Assembly (NCBI RefSeq): GCF_014534655.1 | Contig: NZ_JACVVD010000013.1 | Span: 62,001 to 126,000 of the forward strand | Origin: Paenibacillus sedimenti | GTDB lineage: Bacteria > Bacillota > Bacilli > Paenibacillales > NBRC-103111 | Length of the DNA: 64,000 nt | Reading direction: 5' to 3' | Part shown: piece after piece, positions 1 through 9,433 of the stretch | Numbering within the stretch: the first letter of the stretch is position 1 | Layout of the letters: each line of letters opens with the position of its first letter | Made by a program: the position numbers and the translations under genes | Notes under the pieces: generated by a model | Databases searched by the model: none | The model's input: only the letters and a program-made list of their open reading frames with translations | What the model was told of the DNA's origin: nothing

Positions 1-363
1 AGCAAGTATGGCCTCTACATCCCAATATCGCTTGGGCTTGAGTGATCCTGGCACATTCACGTGCTGAAGGTTATCGATTAGTACTAGATGGGGACGCCGC
101 TTGATAATTTCTTGAGTGTCCATTTCATATGCCTGGTTGCCTTGATATTGAATAGAACGCGGCGACGCGGAATTGAACCTCTCCTGAGACGCCAGTTTCC
201 GGGTATCCGGGTAGTTGTCAGCCTCTATCCATCCTAACAGTACATCTGCCCCTCTATCTCTCTGCTGCTTTGCAGCCGTCAGCATGGCATAGGTCTTGCC
301 CACGCCGGGAGCAGCCCCAAGAAATAAAGTTAAATTGCCTCGCTCTTTACGCGATGATTCCAT
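1..363 (-). CDS. kdpD: KdpD-type sensor, N-terminal part (runs off window)
   Basis: The reverse strand is open from an ATG at 363 to the window edge. It encodes about 121 residues of the KdpD N-terminal domain, with a P-loop (GAAPGVGKT) near residue 17, the family signature region YEMDTQEIIKRRPHLVLIDN, and a V-P-G-S motif near the edge. KdpD senses potassium and turgor status and, when full length, phosphorylates the response regulator KdpE. An AGGATGTG ribosome binding site lies just upstream. It is the third KdpD-N unit in a row in this operon. Whether the rest carries transmembrane and histidine kinase domains lies outside the window. The Walker B region has D-N instead of the usual D-E. 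Confidence 0.85.
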   Translation of the reverse strand, partial: MESSRKERGNLTLFLGAAPGVGKTYAMLTAAKQQRDRGADVLLGWIEADNYPDTRKLASQERFNSASPRSIQYQGNQAYEMDTQEIIKRRPHLVLIDNLQHVNVPGSLKPKRYWDVEAILA

Positions 364-402
364 TCTAGTCACATCCTGCACAAACTCATGAATTCCATTC
401 CA

Positions 403-2727
403 TTATAAAACAATATTCGGATCAAAATCAGCAATAATGAGTACATCCATATGTCTGGAAAGACGTATTAACTTTTTGACGACAGAGCCTTTCCGCAACT
501 CTTCCCAGAAAGATAGCTTGGATTGTCCGATAATTAACTGCGTAGCTTCAACTTCCCTTGCTTTCATAGATAAAATGTTTGCGATTTCCTTCGGGTTATG
601 ACCTTCATGAACGATAAATTTCCCGCCTAATCGAACCGTCAACCGTTCCATCGCTTCGAGCCTTTGCTTTAGTTCGTCGGAAATGGTTCCCCCTATATTT
701 ACATAATTGACATACCAAGCAGCCTTTAGCCGGTATGCGGTCCGGAAGCCGCGACGTATTAATCGTTCGGCGTGCTGCGTACTATTCACGCATACGAAAA
801 TGACTTCTTTTCTTCTCCACGGACCGCGGAGCGAGCTTTTTCGTTCCCATGATTCCAATCTTTCATCCACATCATCGGCGATTTCGCGAAGCGCGAGCTC
901 GCGCAAGGCGATGAGGTTGCCCGTTTTAAAGAAGTTCGATAATGCCTGATCCACTTTGGCCATGGCATAAATTTTCCCCTCCCGCATGCGCTGCTGCAAG
1001 GCTTCCGGGGCAACGTCAATGAGCTGCACTTCATCCGCCATTTGAAGGATATTATCCGGCACTGTCTCCCGGACCCGTATGCCGGTTATTTGTTCAACAG
1101 CATCATTCAAGCTCTCCAAGTGTTGAACGTTTACTGTTGTAATGACGGATATTCCGGCACCCAGAATCTCTAGCACGTCTTCATATCTTTTTTTATTTTT
1201 GCTCCCGGGAACATTGGTATGGGCAAGCTCATCGATCAGTACGACCTCGGGACAGCTCCGAATGATCGCCTCAGTGTCCATTTCCTCTAAAGAAACGCCT
1301 TGATACCTGATATTTTGACGAGGGATTACTTGCAGACTCCCTATTTGGGCGATCGTTTCTTTACGATTATGCGTTTCTAAAAGTCCGATTTGCACATCGA
1401 TGCCCTTCTTGAGATGATCGTTCCCCTCCCGAAGCATCATATAGGTTTTCCCGACGCCAGGTGCCGCCCCTATATACACTTTGAACTTGCCTCTCTTGAT
1501 CTTGCCGATTTTTTCGGCGACTTCCTGTTCGCTTAACCGGCGGTATTTATGCTGCTCCTCGGCCGATACGATCTTGGCCGGGAGAATTCGCTCCCCCTCA
1601 TGCGCTGCCCGGTCGGCGACCAGAAAAACATCAATGTTTTTGGTGACTTTGAGCAACTCATTCACAATGGATCCCTGCCAAAATTCTTGCCACCTCGTAT
1701 GCTTCGTATGTCCCATGACTATACGCGTAACCTGATGACGTGTCGCATAGTGGACGATTGTTTTGGGCATCCATCTGCGATTCCGGAAAGGCAGCTCTTC
1801 GAACTCGCCCCCCACCTTCTCTACAAGCTTAAGCATACTCCGCCGAAAGGTTGTGGCTTCTTTGGACAACGGTTTCTTGAAATTGCGAAACGTGACGACC
1901 ATCAGATCACCATTCAATCGTTTGGCAATTTGTTGACCTCTCCGAACATAGATGGAGCCGTTCCAGTGATATTGGGTAGAAACAAGGATTCGCTCCGTAG
2001 CTCCGGACGGGCCGGCAAGTCCCATTTCTTCCCGGTGCTCCTTCAAGGACTCATTGACATCCTCAGCAACTAACCGAAGAGCCAGTTCTCGAAGAACGCC
2101 CAAGTTGCCCCGCTTGAAAACCGATGTATCTTTATTGACTTTGAGGTGCCCCTCTGCAAGCCTGCTCAATATCGTTTCCGGTGTTACGTCAATGAGTCTT
2201 ACCTCATCGGCCAACTCCAACGTGTCTACAGGTACCGTATGTTCGACCTCGATCCCCGTCAATTTATGAGCAAGCTCTGTATACCCTTCCAATTCATAAA
2301 CATTCACCGTCGTTATAACGCTAATATCATGAGAAAGCAAAAATTTGATATCTTCCAACCTGCTGGGGAACCGGGCATCGGGCCGATTCACGTGAGCAAG
2401 TCCGTCAACAAGAACGACTTCCGGATTCCTTTCCAACAGGGCATCCAGATTCAAATCTTTCATTTCAGTCCCGTTTTTGGACCAATGAATACTTGGGACT
2501 CTTTCCAGATCCCCTAATTGTTCAACGGTCTCAGGTCTTTGCAATGTTGAAACCGCACAGATGACGACATCAATCCCTTGCTGCCTTAAGGTATTCCCTT
2601 CCCGCAGCATATGGTATGTCTTGCCGGAGCCGCTGACCGGTCCGATATATATCTTTAAGGTGCCTCGATGGAGCTTGGAGATGGAGTGCAAAATTTCCTC
2701 TGGCGTTTTTCTTTTAAAACCTTCCAA
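403..2727 (-). CDS. Tandem KdpD-N/USP sensor protein without kinase domain
   Basis: This 774-residue protein consists of two consecutive copies of the KdpD cytosolic sensor module. Copy 1 has a P-loop at about residues 29-37 and a USP-like domain at about 245-375. Copy 2 has a P-loop at 420-428 and USP at about 635-770. No transmembrane segment or histidine kinase follows. Copy 2 keeps canonical motifs (GAAPGVGKT, VLIDELAHTN). Copy 1 is diverged (GPVSGSGKT, VLVDGLAHVN), so its nucleotide hydrolysis may be lost. Short kinase-less KdpD proteins are known in several phyla; a doubled one is unusual. The start is TTG at 2727, behind a weak AAGGGG site. It lies 78 bp downstream of kdpC and belongs to the kdp operon. 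It probably modulates Kdp expression or activity; that role is inferred. Confidence 0.85.
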   Translation of the reverse strand: MEGFKRKTPEEILHSISKLHRGTLKIYIGPVSGSGKTYHMLREGNTLRQQGIDVVICAVSTLQRPETVEQLGDLERVPSIHWSKNGTEMKDLNLDALLERNPEVVLVDGLAHVNRPDARFPSRLEDIKFLLSHDISVITTVNVYELEGYTELAHKLTGIEVEHTVPVDTLELADEVRLIDVTPETILSRLAEGHLKVNKDTSVFKRGNLGVLRELALRLVAEDVNESLKEHREEMGLAGPSGATERILVSTQYHWNGSIYVRRGQQIAKRLNGDLMVVTFRNFKKPLSKEATTFRRSMLKLVEKVGGEFEELPFRNRRWMPKTIVHYATRHQVTRIVMGHTKHTRWQEFWQGSIVNELLKVTKNIDVFLVADRAAHEGERILPAKIVSAEEQHKYRRLSEQEVAEKIGKIKRGKFKVYIGAAPGVGKTYMMLREGNDHLKKGIDVQIGLLETHNRKETIAQIGSLQVIPRQNIRYQGVSLEEMDTEAIIRSCPEVVLIDELAHTNVPGSKNKKRYEDVLEILGAGISVITTVNVQHLESLNDAVEQITGIRVRETVPDNILQMADEVQLIDVAPEALQQRMREGKIYAMAKVDQALSNFFKTGNLIALRELALREIADDVDERLESWERKSSLRGPWRRKEVIFVCVNSTQHAERLIRRGFRTAYRLKAAWYVNYVNIGGTISDELKQRLEAMERLTVRLGGKFIVHEGHNPKEIANILSMKAREVEATQLIIGQSKLSFWEELRKGSVVKKLIRLSRHMDVLIIADFDPNIVL

Positions 2728-2772
2728 TGCCGATTTCCCCTTTTAAGAAAAGATGAATGAAAACAGGAGAAA

Positions 2773-2800
2773 GCCACTCCCGATTGCCCGGAAGCGGCTA
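2773..2800 (-). terminator. Stem-loop between kdpC and the KdpD-like gene
   Basis: A 10-bp stem (two G-U pairs) with an 8-nt loop forms on the reverse strand, followed by a short pyrimidine stretch rather than a clean U-run. It could attenuate read-through from the structural kdp genes into the sensor genes. This is weak support for true termination. Confidence 0.3.
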
Positions 2801-2805
2801 TGTCA

Positions 2806-3369
2806 TTATAGCTTCACTTGCTTCATCAACTCCATGTTTAATTCGGTTACATTTACACGTGGCTCTCCGAATACACCCAGCTGCCTGCCTTTTGTATGAG
2901 CCTCTATGAATTGTACGAGCTGCTGCTCGCTTATTCCCGTTTCGCGGCTGATTCTTGGCACTTGCGCTTTGGCCCCTTCCGGAGACAAGTCCGGATCGAA
3001 CCCGGAGCCTGAGTTCGTCACCAAATCAGCCGGAATGTCGTTCAAATTCGGGTTTTCCTGCTTGACTGCATCAATCTTTTCAGCGATCCCTTTTACGTAA
3101 TCTTCGGAAGTGACCGCCTTATTGGAACCTGCTGAAGCAGTAGGATCGTATTTAGCATTCGATCCTCTTGGATGAAAGAGCTTTGGAGACTCGACGCTTT
3201 GAGCTAACAATTCCGATCCGACAATTTGACCACCTGACTCGATTAAACTGCCGTCAGCTTGCCGAGGAAAAATGGCTTGAGCCACCCCGGTTGTCACCAG
3301 GGGATAAATCAGTCCGCAGATAAGCATGAGCACTACAGACGCACGGATTGCGGTCAGTATCATTTTCAT
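2806..3369 (-). CDS. kdpC: Potassium-transporting ATPase subunit KdpC
   Basis: KdpC is the small single-pass subunit of the KdpFABC high-affinity K+ P-type ATPase in the cytoplasmic membrane. One N-terminal hydrophobic helix (about residues 5-27) is followed by the soluble domain, with family features such as GSxLLAQ and the S-N-A-K-Y-D-P region near residue 75. The length of 187 residues is normal. I choose the ATG at 3369 because the in-frame ATG nine bases upstream directly abuts the AAGGAG ribosome binding site. It begins 15 bp after kdpB and is clearly co-transcribed with it. Confidence 0.95.
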   Translation of the reverse strand: MKMILTAIRASVVLMLICGLIYPLVTTGVAQAIFPRQADGSLIESGGQIVGSELLAQSVESPKLFHPRGSNAKYDPTASAGSNKAVTSEDYVKGIAEKIDAVKQENPNLNDIPADLVTNSGSGFDPDLSPEGAKAQVPRISRETGISEQQLVQFIEAHTKGRQLGVFGEPRVNVTELNMELMKQVKL

Positions 3370-3384
3370 AATGCGCATCTCCTT

Positions 3385-5427
3385 TTATACGATGTGAAGC
3401 CCATACAGCACTAGATCAATCAACTTAATGCCGATGAATGGCACAATAACCCCGCCGATTCCATAGATGAGAACGTTTCGTGCAAGCAGCCTGTCGGCTG
3501 ACATGGCACGGTATTTCACGCCTTTCATGGCAATCGGGATCAGCAGCGGAATAATAACGGCATTAAAGATTAATGCCGAAAGAATCGCTGACTTCGGCGA
3601 TGCCAGATTCATAATGTTTAATGCCTCTAATTGAGGCATCGCCAGGATGAACATGGCCGGAATAATCGCAAAATATTTGGCGATATCATTGGCAATAGAG
3701 AACGTGGTCAACGCCCCGCGCGTGATCAGCAGCTGCTTCCCGATGGAAACGACGGAGAGCAATTTCGTCGGATCAGAGTCCAAATCGATCATATTGGCGG
3801 CCTCTTTCGCAGCCATCGTACCCGAATTCATCGCTAGACCGACATCCGCCTGAGCCAGAGCCGGCGCGTCATTCGTACCGTCGCCAGTCATCGCAACCAA
3901 CTTGCCTTCTTGCTGTTCTTTTTTAATGGAAGCAATTTTATCTTCCGGTTTCGCCTCGGCAATGAAATCATCCACACCCGCTTCAAGCGCAATCGTAGCC
4001 GCCGTGAGCGGATTGTCGCCTGTACACATGATCGTCTTGATCCCCATCGCTCTAAGTTCTGCGAATCTTTCCTTCAGTCCGGGTTTCACCGTATCCTTCA
4101 AATAAATAACGCCATAAATGCGTTCGTCCACGGCTACGGCCAGCGGAGTTCCTCCGGCTTTTGCAATCCGGTTTGCGATCTCTTCCAAGTCGCTTGGAAT
4201 GCTGCCGCCTTTGGATGCGATATGCTTCTTGATCGCATCAACCGCACCCTTGCGAATTTGAATGCCACCCGGCAAGTTTAGACCGGACATACGAGTCTCA
4301 GCCGTAAATTCAACTACGTCAGCCTCTCTATACTCATCTTCGGCCCATGAGTCGCCAAGCTTGCCTGCAAGCTCCACAACGGAACGTCCTTCCGGTGTTT
4401 CATCCTTGACGGAAGCTTTGAGCGCGGCAAACGTCATTTCTTTCGATGATACGCCTTTAACAGGAAGGAATTCCGAAGCCATCCGGTTTCCATACGTAAT
4501 TGTTCCTGTCTTATCCAGGATAAGCGTATCAATATCACCGGCGGCCTCTACAGCTTTACCGGACATGGCCAGCACGTTAAATTGCGTTACGCGATCCATA
4601 CCCGCGATCCCGATCGCGGAAAGCAGTCCGCCGATCGTTGTCGGTATTAAACAAACCAGCAAGGCAATCAAAGTGGCTAAATCAAGCTGCACATTCAAAT
4701 ATTGCGCCATCGGAACCATGGTAATGATGACAATCATGAAGATCAGCGTGAGTACGGCAAGCAATGTTGTTAGTGCGATCTCGTTCGGCGTTTTTTGCCG
4801 TTTGGCGCCTTCAACAAGGGAAATCATACGATCCAGGAACGACTCACCGGGATCGGTCATTACTTTTACAACAATGTAGTCGGAGGCCACACGCGTTCCC
4901 CCCGTAACCGAAGAGAAGTCGCCGCCTGCTTCCTTAATGACAGGAGCGGATTCACCGGTTATCGCGGATTCGTCGATGGATGCAAGTCCCTCAATAATTT
5001 CGCCATCCGTCGGGATCATTTCCCCGGCATCCACTCGGACGATGTCCCCTTTTTTCAATTGAGTCGACGGTACCTGCTTGAAAGATCCGTCTTTTTGGAC
5101 CAGCTTCGCCATCGTTTCGGATTTGGTTTTCCTTAAGGTATCTGCTTGCGCTTTGCCCCGCCCTTCTGCCAATGCTTCGGCAAAGTTGGCAAACAACAAG
5201 GTAAACAGCAAGATGAAAAATACAGCGATATTGTAGCCACGACCTACATCCGAAACGATAAATAGATCAGGCCAAATCGACAACAATAACGTAATGACCG
5301 TTCCTACTTCGACAATAAACATAACCGGGTTTTTCACCATGACCGCAGGATTTAACTTCTTAAAGGCATCAATGCTCGCCTGTGATACGATTTCCTTCGT
5401 TAATGTTTTCTTACGTTCAGTAGCCAT
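3385..5427 (-). CDS. kdpB: Potassium-transporting ATPase ATP-binding subunit KdpB
   Basis: This is the catalytic P-type ATPase subunit of KdpFABC, 680 residues, normal for the family. The TGES actuator motif lies near residue 160, the phosphorylation site DKTGT near residue 305, and the hinge [12 protein letters not shown] near residue 515. Several hydrophobic helices are seen (two N-terminal, two mid, three C-terminal). ATP hydrolysis here powers K+ uptake through KdpA. The gene sits between kdpA and kdpC in the standard order, with a GGGAGG ribosome binding site about 12 nt from the ATG. Confidence 0.98.
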   Translation of the reverse strand: MATERKKTLTKEIVSQASIDAFKKLNPAVMVKNPVMFIVEVGTVITLLLSIWPDLFIVSDVGRGYNIAVFFILLFTLLFANFAEALAEGRGKAQADTLRKTKSETMAKLVQKDGSFKQVPSTQLKKGDIVRVDAGEMIPTDGEIIEGLASIDESAITGESAPVIKEAGGDFSSVTGGTRVASDYIVVKVMTDPGESFLDRMISLVEGAKRQKTPNEIALTTLLAVLTLIFMIVIITMVPMAQYLNVQLDLATLIALLVCLIPTTIGGLLSAIGIAGMDRVTQFNVLAMSGKAVEAAGDIDTLILDKTGTITYGNRMASEFLPVKGVSSKEMTFAALKASVKDETPEGRSVVELAGKLGDSWAEDEYREADVVEFTAETRMSGLNLPGGIQIRKGAVDAIKKHIASKGGSIPSDLEEIANRIAKAGGTPLAVAVDERIYGVIYLKDTVKPGLKERFAELRAMGIKTIMCTGDNPLTAATIALEAGVDDFIAEAKPEDKIASIKKEQQEGKLVAMTGDGTNDAPALAQADVGLAMNSGTMAAKEAANMIDLDSDPTKLLSVVSIGKQLLITRGALTTFSIANDIAKYFAIIPAMFILAMPQLEALNIMNLASPKSAILSALIFNAVIIPLLIPIAMKGVKYRAMSADRLLARNVLIYGIGGVIVPFIGIKLIDLVLYGLHIV

Positions 5428-5484
5428 ATAAATCGGATCCTCCCTAAACTAACCCCACAATGTGAAAGCTTGATCTAACAACTC

Positions 5485-7164
5485 TTATCGCGACATGGCC
5501 AGGTGTTCAGCAATCGGTCCCAATGCAAGAGCAGGGAAGAAAGTGAGCGCCCCAATCACAAGAATGATCATAATTAAAATGCCTGTGAACAAAGGGGTAT
5601 TGGTTCGCAGCGTCCCTGTCGTTACCGGAACAACCCGCTTCGTTGCAAGAGATCCTGCGATCGCAAGCATCGCAATCATCGAAATATAACGGCCTAACAA
5701 CATGACGAGTCCAATGCCTATATTGTAAAAATTCGTATTTGCGTTCAGTCCGGCGAATGCGGAACCGTTATTGGCCGCCCCTGAAGCAAAGGCATAAAGC
5801 ACTTCGGATAGACCATGCATGCCTGCATTGGAAATCGAAGCGATCGCATCCGGACGCGTCAGCGCAAGAGCTGTCGGCGCGAGAATGATTAATGGGTGGA
5901 CAAGAAGCGCGATGGAGGCCAGTTTGACTTCCTTGCCTTCAATCTTTTTACCGAGAAATTCCGGCGTACGCCCCACCATCAGACCGCAAATGAAGATGGA
6001 TAAAATGAGATATAACAAACCATTCAGGAGCCCAACCCCTTTGCCGCCAAAAACGTTATTGAGCATCATTTCGGCAAGGGCTACAAAACCGCCAATTGGG
6101 GTTAACGATTCATGCATATTGTTCACAGTTCCTGTTGTGGCCGCTGTTGTTGCTGCGGTGAATAACGCGGACTGGGATAACCCGAACCGGACTTCCTTGC
6201 CCTCCATATTTCCGTTAACGCCCATTGTATCCAGGGCAGACACCCCGCGATACTCCGAAACCAAGATCGTTGTCAGCATAACCAGGAAAATGAGCCCCAT
6301 AGCTGCAAATACAGCCCAGCCTTGCTTTTTATTTTTAATCATTAGACCAAATGCATAGACAAGAGCGGTCGGCAGCAGCATCATACAAACAATGTGGACA
6401 AGATTGGTTAAAGGCGTCGGATTTTCAAACGGATGCGCGGCATTGGTTCCAAACCAACCTCCTCCATTTGTACCTACATGCTTAATGGATTCAAGCGATG
6501 CTACCAAACCTCTGGTAATAGTCTGCTGCGCACCTTCCAGCGTGGTAGCCGTAACTGCGCCTTGCAGTGTTTGCGGAACGCCTTGGAACACCAGGAACAA
6601 CGCAACAATGAAGCTAAGCGGCAAGAATATACGAGTAATCGAACGAACCAAATCCACATAAAAGTTGCCGAGATTATCCTGACGACCCACTAAACCGCGA
6701 ATGAAGGCGATCGCCACTGCAAAGCCGGTTGCCGCCGATGTGAACATCGGGAACGTAATCGCAAGCAACTGCGATAAATACGAGAGTGCATTTTCTCCGC
6801 TATAAGACTGCCAGTTCGTATTCGTAATAAAGGATACCGCCGTATTAAACGCTTGCGCGGCCGGCATATTATTTATGCCATCCGGATTCATCGGCAAGTA
6901 CTTTTGCAGCCTCAAGACAAGATACATAAGAATCAGCATAACGAAGTTGGATAGGAGCACTGCCCCCAAATACTGTTTCCAACCCATGGATTCTCCTTCG
7001 CGAACCCCCATGATTCGATAGGCCATCCGCTCAAACGGGCCAAAAAAACGATCTAAACCCGACTTTTCATAATCAAATACTTTGACCAGATAGGTGCCTA
7101 CCGGCTTAACCAAAAGCATGATAATAAGCAGCGTTATAGCAACCTGTACGAATCCCATACCCAT
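5485..7164 (-). CDS. kdpA: Potassium-transporting ATPase potassium-binding subunit KdpA
   Basis: KdpA is the K+ channel-like subunit of KdpFABC, related to the Trk/Ktr superfamily. The 559-residue protein is strongly hydrophobic with about ten membrane helices. It carries selectivity-filter-type sequences, including T-N-T-N-W-Q-S-Y-S-G (near 115), G-T-N-G-G-G-W-F-G-T-N (near 230) and N-N-G-S-A-F-A-G-L (near 465). The GAGGAGG ribosome binding site precedes ATG 7164; an ATG two codons in is an alternative. It follows kdpF by 42 bp in the operon. Confidence 0.98.
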   Translation of the reverse strand: MGMGFVQVAITLLIIMLLVKPVGTYLVKVFDYEKSGLDRFFGPFERMAYRIMGVREGESMGWKQYLGAVLLSNFVMLILMYLVLRLQKYLPMNPDGINNMPAAQAFNTAVSFITNTNWQSYSGENALSYLSQLLAITFPMFTSAATGFAVAIAFIRGLVGRQDNLGNFYVDLVRSITRIFLPLSFIVALFLVFQGVPQTLQGAVTATTLEGAQQTITRGLVASLESIKHVGTNGGGWFGTNAAHPFENPTPLTNLVHIVCMMLLPTALVYAFGLMIKNKKQGWAVFAAMGLIFLVMLTTILVSEYRGVSALDTMGVNGNMEGKEVRFGLSQSALFTAATTAATTGTVNNMHESLTPIGGFVALAEMMLNNVFGGKGVGLLNGLLYLILSIFICGLMVGRTPEFLGKKIEGKEVKLASIALLVHPLIILAPTALALTRPDAIASISNAGMHGLSEVLYAFASGAANNGSAFAGLNANTNFYNIGIGLVMLLGRYISMIAMLAIAGSLATKRVVPVTTGTLRTNTPLFTGILIMIILVIGALTFFPALALGPIAEHLAMSR

Positions 7165-7206
7165 CTCGAAATTTCCTCCTCAGTCAATTAAACCGATATG
7201 AATTCA

Positions 7207-7284
7207 CTAGAACTTCTCCGGCTTTACTAAAACAAATCCAAGGTATACAATAAGCGCCAATGCAACGATTCCAATTATGATCAT
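7207..7284 (-). CDS. kdpF: KdpF, potassium-transporting ATPase stabilising microprotein
   Basis: This is a 25-residue single-helix protein, MIIIGIVALALIVYL at the start and ending KPEKF. The hydrophobic stretch followed by a terminal P-E-K-F is the signature of KdpF, which stabilises the KdpABC complex in the membrane. A GGAGG ribosome binding site lies 7 nt upstream of the ATG. The position immediately before kdpA is the standard one. Confidence 0.92.
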   Translation of the reverse strand: MIIIGIVALALIVYLGFVLVKPEKF

Positions 7285-7296
7285 GGATTTACCTCC

Positions 7297-7383
7297 CTAG
7301 GCTTTTTCACAGAACTTAAGAAAACCCCAAAAGACTAAAAATGAAACAATGAACAATACAACCATCGTAAAATCGTTAACCAT
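7297..7383 (-). CDS. 28-residue membrane microprotein of the kdp operon
   Basis: A perfect ribosome binding site (GGAGG, about 10 nt from ATG) starts a 28-codon frame. It encodes an acidic N-terminus (MVNDFTM), one hydrophobic helix with F-W-G-F, and a polar C-terminal F-C-E-K-A. It stops 12 bp before kdpF. I recall short frames with a similar hydrophobic core and C-terminal C-(D/E)-(K/R) upstream of kdpF in other bacteria, but I know of no assigned function. It could be a second accessory peptide of the Kdp complex. The strong ribosome site and tight operon packing argue that it is translated. Confidence 0.65.
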   Translation of the reverse strand: MVNDFTMVVLFIVSFLVFWGFLKFCEKA

Positions 7384-7412
7384 ACTTTTGACTTCCTCCA
7401 ATCGGCAAAATA

Positions 7413-7808
7413 CTAATCCAGCAAAAATGAAACATTGCCTGTCTTTGAATAAATGACATGATCAGCACCAAGTCCTTTGTAGATAAACCTTGCGTTATCA
7501 CGCTCGGTGATGACATAGACCGGTTTAGAGGACCACTTCCGGATGATTTGCAAATATCGGCAGCATAACGATAAACTACTTTCAAACAAAAAGATTTTAC
7601 CGATTCTGTATTTGGGAGCTATCCAAGTCTCATGTTCAGTCGTATCCAAAACAATGGCATGATCCGCGCCAATCTCGGAAAGGTGCTGCTGCTCCTGCTT
7701 GTTATTCGTTACAACCGCAAAAGGCAAGCCCTTAAACTTTAAATAATAAATAAATTGCTCGCTAGCTTTCGTGGTAGCTCCAACCAGTATGAATTCCGAT
7801 TCATTCAT
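7413..7808 (-). CDS. Rossmann-fold (TrkA-N/RCK-like) protein, first gene of the kdp operon
   Basis: A 131-residue soluble protein with alternating strand-helix pattern. It starts with a hydrophobic strand and a V-G-A-T-T-K-A-S turn, and contains two G-A-D-H-(A/V)-I elements (near residues 48 and 116). That pattern resembles the N-terminal nucleotide-binding lobe of RCK/TrkA potassium-channel regulators, although the glycine-rich loop is not canonical. Being the first gene after the leader at about 8 kb and directly ahead of kdpF, it may regulate Kdp activity or expression by binding a nucleotide. The function is inferred from fold and context only. Confidence 0.6.
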   Translation of the reverse strand: MNESEFILVGATTKASEQFIYYLKFKGLPFAVVTNNKQEQQHLSEIGADHAIVLDTTEHETWIAPKYRIGKIFLFESSLSLCCRYLQIIRKWSSKPVYVITERDNARFIYKGLGADHVIYSKTGNVSFLLD

Positions 7809-7965
7809 GACTTACTCATCCCCTTCGTGAATACATTGAAATCTTAATACGGAATGCTGTAAAAAGGGGGTAAAGAAATCTAGTCCAAAGTGTAAAAAAA
7901 ACGTAAAAATGATGAAAATGTCGAATCCGTCCGTCTTAGAAACCCAAATATTCACTCTCCTTATC

Positions 7966-8130
7966 TGTGAAAAACAAAAAGAAGCCCAGGAGCAGAGAAA
8001 CTCTACTCTCAGGCTTCTACTCAGCATTAAGAAACGAGCTTCTGAAACACGATCGAATGTCGTTCTCTCTCAATACGCTTACGAGGTTAGCTGTCGGATT
8101 CGGGCTTGAGAGTCCCCTGTTTCGGCAAAA
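7966..8130 (-). promoter_or_regulatory. c-di-AMP (ydaO/yuaA)-riboswitch-like leader with terminator
   Basis: On the reverse strand the leader contains GCCGAAACAGGGGAC, then CCCGAATCCGACAGCTAACC and TCGTAAGCG, matching as I remember it the highly conserved 3' strand of the ydaO/yuaA c-di-AMP riboswitch. CTCTCAA and TTGAGAG bracket this part and can form a stem. The usual roughly 60-80 nt between the 5' GCCGAA element and the 3' CCGACAGCTAAC element appear to be missing, so it is a compact variant or a decayed copy. Downstream, at 7981-8017, a GAAGCC...GGCTTC hairpin followed by TTTTTG forms an intrinsic terminator. c-di-AMP riboswitches are known to switch off K+ uptake genes, which fits this position. 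Confidence 0.55.
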
Positions 8131-8152
8131 ACCAAACAACCCGCATAAAAAA

Positions 8153-8185
8153 AACAAAGGCCATTCGTTGTGAACGGCCTTTGTT
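8153..8185 (-). terminator. Intrinsic terminator of the GNAT gene
   Basis: AACAAAGGCC and GGCCTTTGTT form a 10-bp perfect stem (extended by a few pairs), followed on the reverse strand by eight T. It lies immediately after the stop of the acetyltransferase gene at 8188. Confidence 0.85.
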
Positions 8186-8187
8186 TA

Positions 8188-9123
8188 TCATTTATTTATT
8201 TTAAGATCCTTCTGATAAAGAGATTGTTGAAAGACCGCCCTCATACCGAGCTGCTCGTACAGACGGTTGGCTCCAGTCAGACTGGATGCATCGACGCTAA
8301 GCCGGATATTCCGGATCCCAAGCTCATAAGCCTTCTTGAAAACATGAAGCAGCAGCGCAGAAGCAGCACCTTGTTTCCTCCATGCACGGCGAACACCCAA
8401 TAGATCGATGTATACGTGATCTTGAAAATTTTTACTGATGATAAAACCGGCAAGCTCATTGCCATCCCAAGCGGTAAACCACAGATTCCGCTCATAGTGT
8501 ACGCCGCTCTTTCCTTCCATCCACTCCTCGAAGCTTGTTTCATAAAACCGGTTTGTATCTTTAAAGGATTCCCGGTATGCTTGAAAAACCGCTTCTTCCA
8601 TGCCCTGTTGAAAAGGTCTGATCTCAATGCCTGCAGATGGCGGACGAATAACAGGCTCTTCGGTAAGTTCTATGATCATCCGACTATATAAGCGCTTAAA
8701 TGCATATTCGCGTTCTGCCATGATGGTTCTGGCAGATTCATTACTTGCAGGTATTGCGTTACACAACACCCAACCCTGTTCCGGATGGTCTGCTGCGTAA
8801 TGCGCTGCCCTTTCTTCGATGCGCTCTACCAGTTCCGTTCCCACTCCCCTGCCTACATAGCTAGGATGAACATATCCAAACGACATCAGTGCGCCTTCCC
8901 CTGTCTTCTCTACAAAGGCAAAACCGATGATTCGTTCCCCGGAGCGAGCTACCCAGGTATCTTTGTCCAAATCCAGAGGTCCTAGAATGTCCAGGAGATC
9001 TTCCAGAACAAAATCAGGCTGGCCGAAGTCCGCGATATCGCAATCGATGACGAGAGCGGTAATCTCTGAAGCGTCATCCATGGATGCAGGAGTTATCTGA
9101 AATGATTTTTTAAAGTTTGTCAT
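8188..9123 (-). CDS. Tandem GNAT-family N-acetyltransferase
   Basis: A 311-residue protein with two GNAT domains (about residues 8-155 and 165-305), a mycothiol-synthase-like arrangement. The acetyl-CoA binding signatures are V-H-P-S-Y-V-G-R-G-V-G-T (near 88) and a less canonical V-R-R-A-W-R-K-Q-G-A-A-S-A-L (near 255). GNAT enzymes transfer an acyl group from acyl-CoA to an amine. The substrate cannot be told. It has its own terminator and is separate from the kdp operon. Confidence 0.85.
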   Translation of the reverse strand: MTNFKKSFQITPASMDDASEITALVIDCDIADFGQPDFVLEDLLDILGPLDLDKDTWVARSGERIIGFAFVEKTGEGALMSFGYVHPSYVGRGVGTELVERIEERAAHYAADHPEQGWVLCNAIPASNESARTIMAEREYAFKRLYSRMIIELTEEPVIRPPSAGIEIRPFQQGMEEAVFQAYRESFKDTNRFYETSFEEWMEGKSGVHYERNLWFTAWDGNELAGFIISKNFQDHVYIDLLGVRRAWRKQGAASALLLHVFKKAYELGIRNIRLSVDASSLTGANRLYEQLGMRAVFQQSLYQKDLKINK

Positions 9124-9433
9124 AAGCAGTTTTCAACCCTTTCTATTACGTTCGAACGATGAAATATGAGAAAATAGCCGCAGCAGGATTAGTTCATTAT
9201 TCGTGTTGTATGTATACAATTCCTTTAAGCAAATCCGAGAGCATTTCGAAATCGTTTTGGCATGTCAGCAACCTCATATAGGAAAACTTTTAGCAAGAAT
9301 AGCAAAATAAAAAGCAAGGATTGTAAAGAATTAAATAAGCCGGATTGCTATGATAAAGATGATCCAATAACCGTTGGAAATCTTAAAGAAAGTCTTGGAA
9401 ATTTACTACCATAGTAATGTTGGAGGTATATGA
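9124..9433. other. Intergenic region, no gene seen
   Basis: This 310-bp AT-rich gap between two divergent genes should contain both promoters. I see no open frame with coding character. The last bases hold the GGAGG ribosome binding site of the gene that starts at 9434. Confidence 0.5.

Noticed and set aside
5819-6358. 179-codon plus-strand frame inside kdpA
   Set aside because: Antisense to a certain kdpA gene and without coding features.
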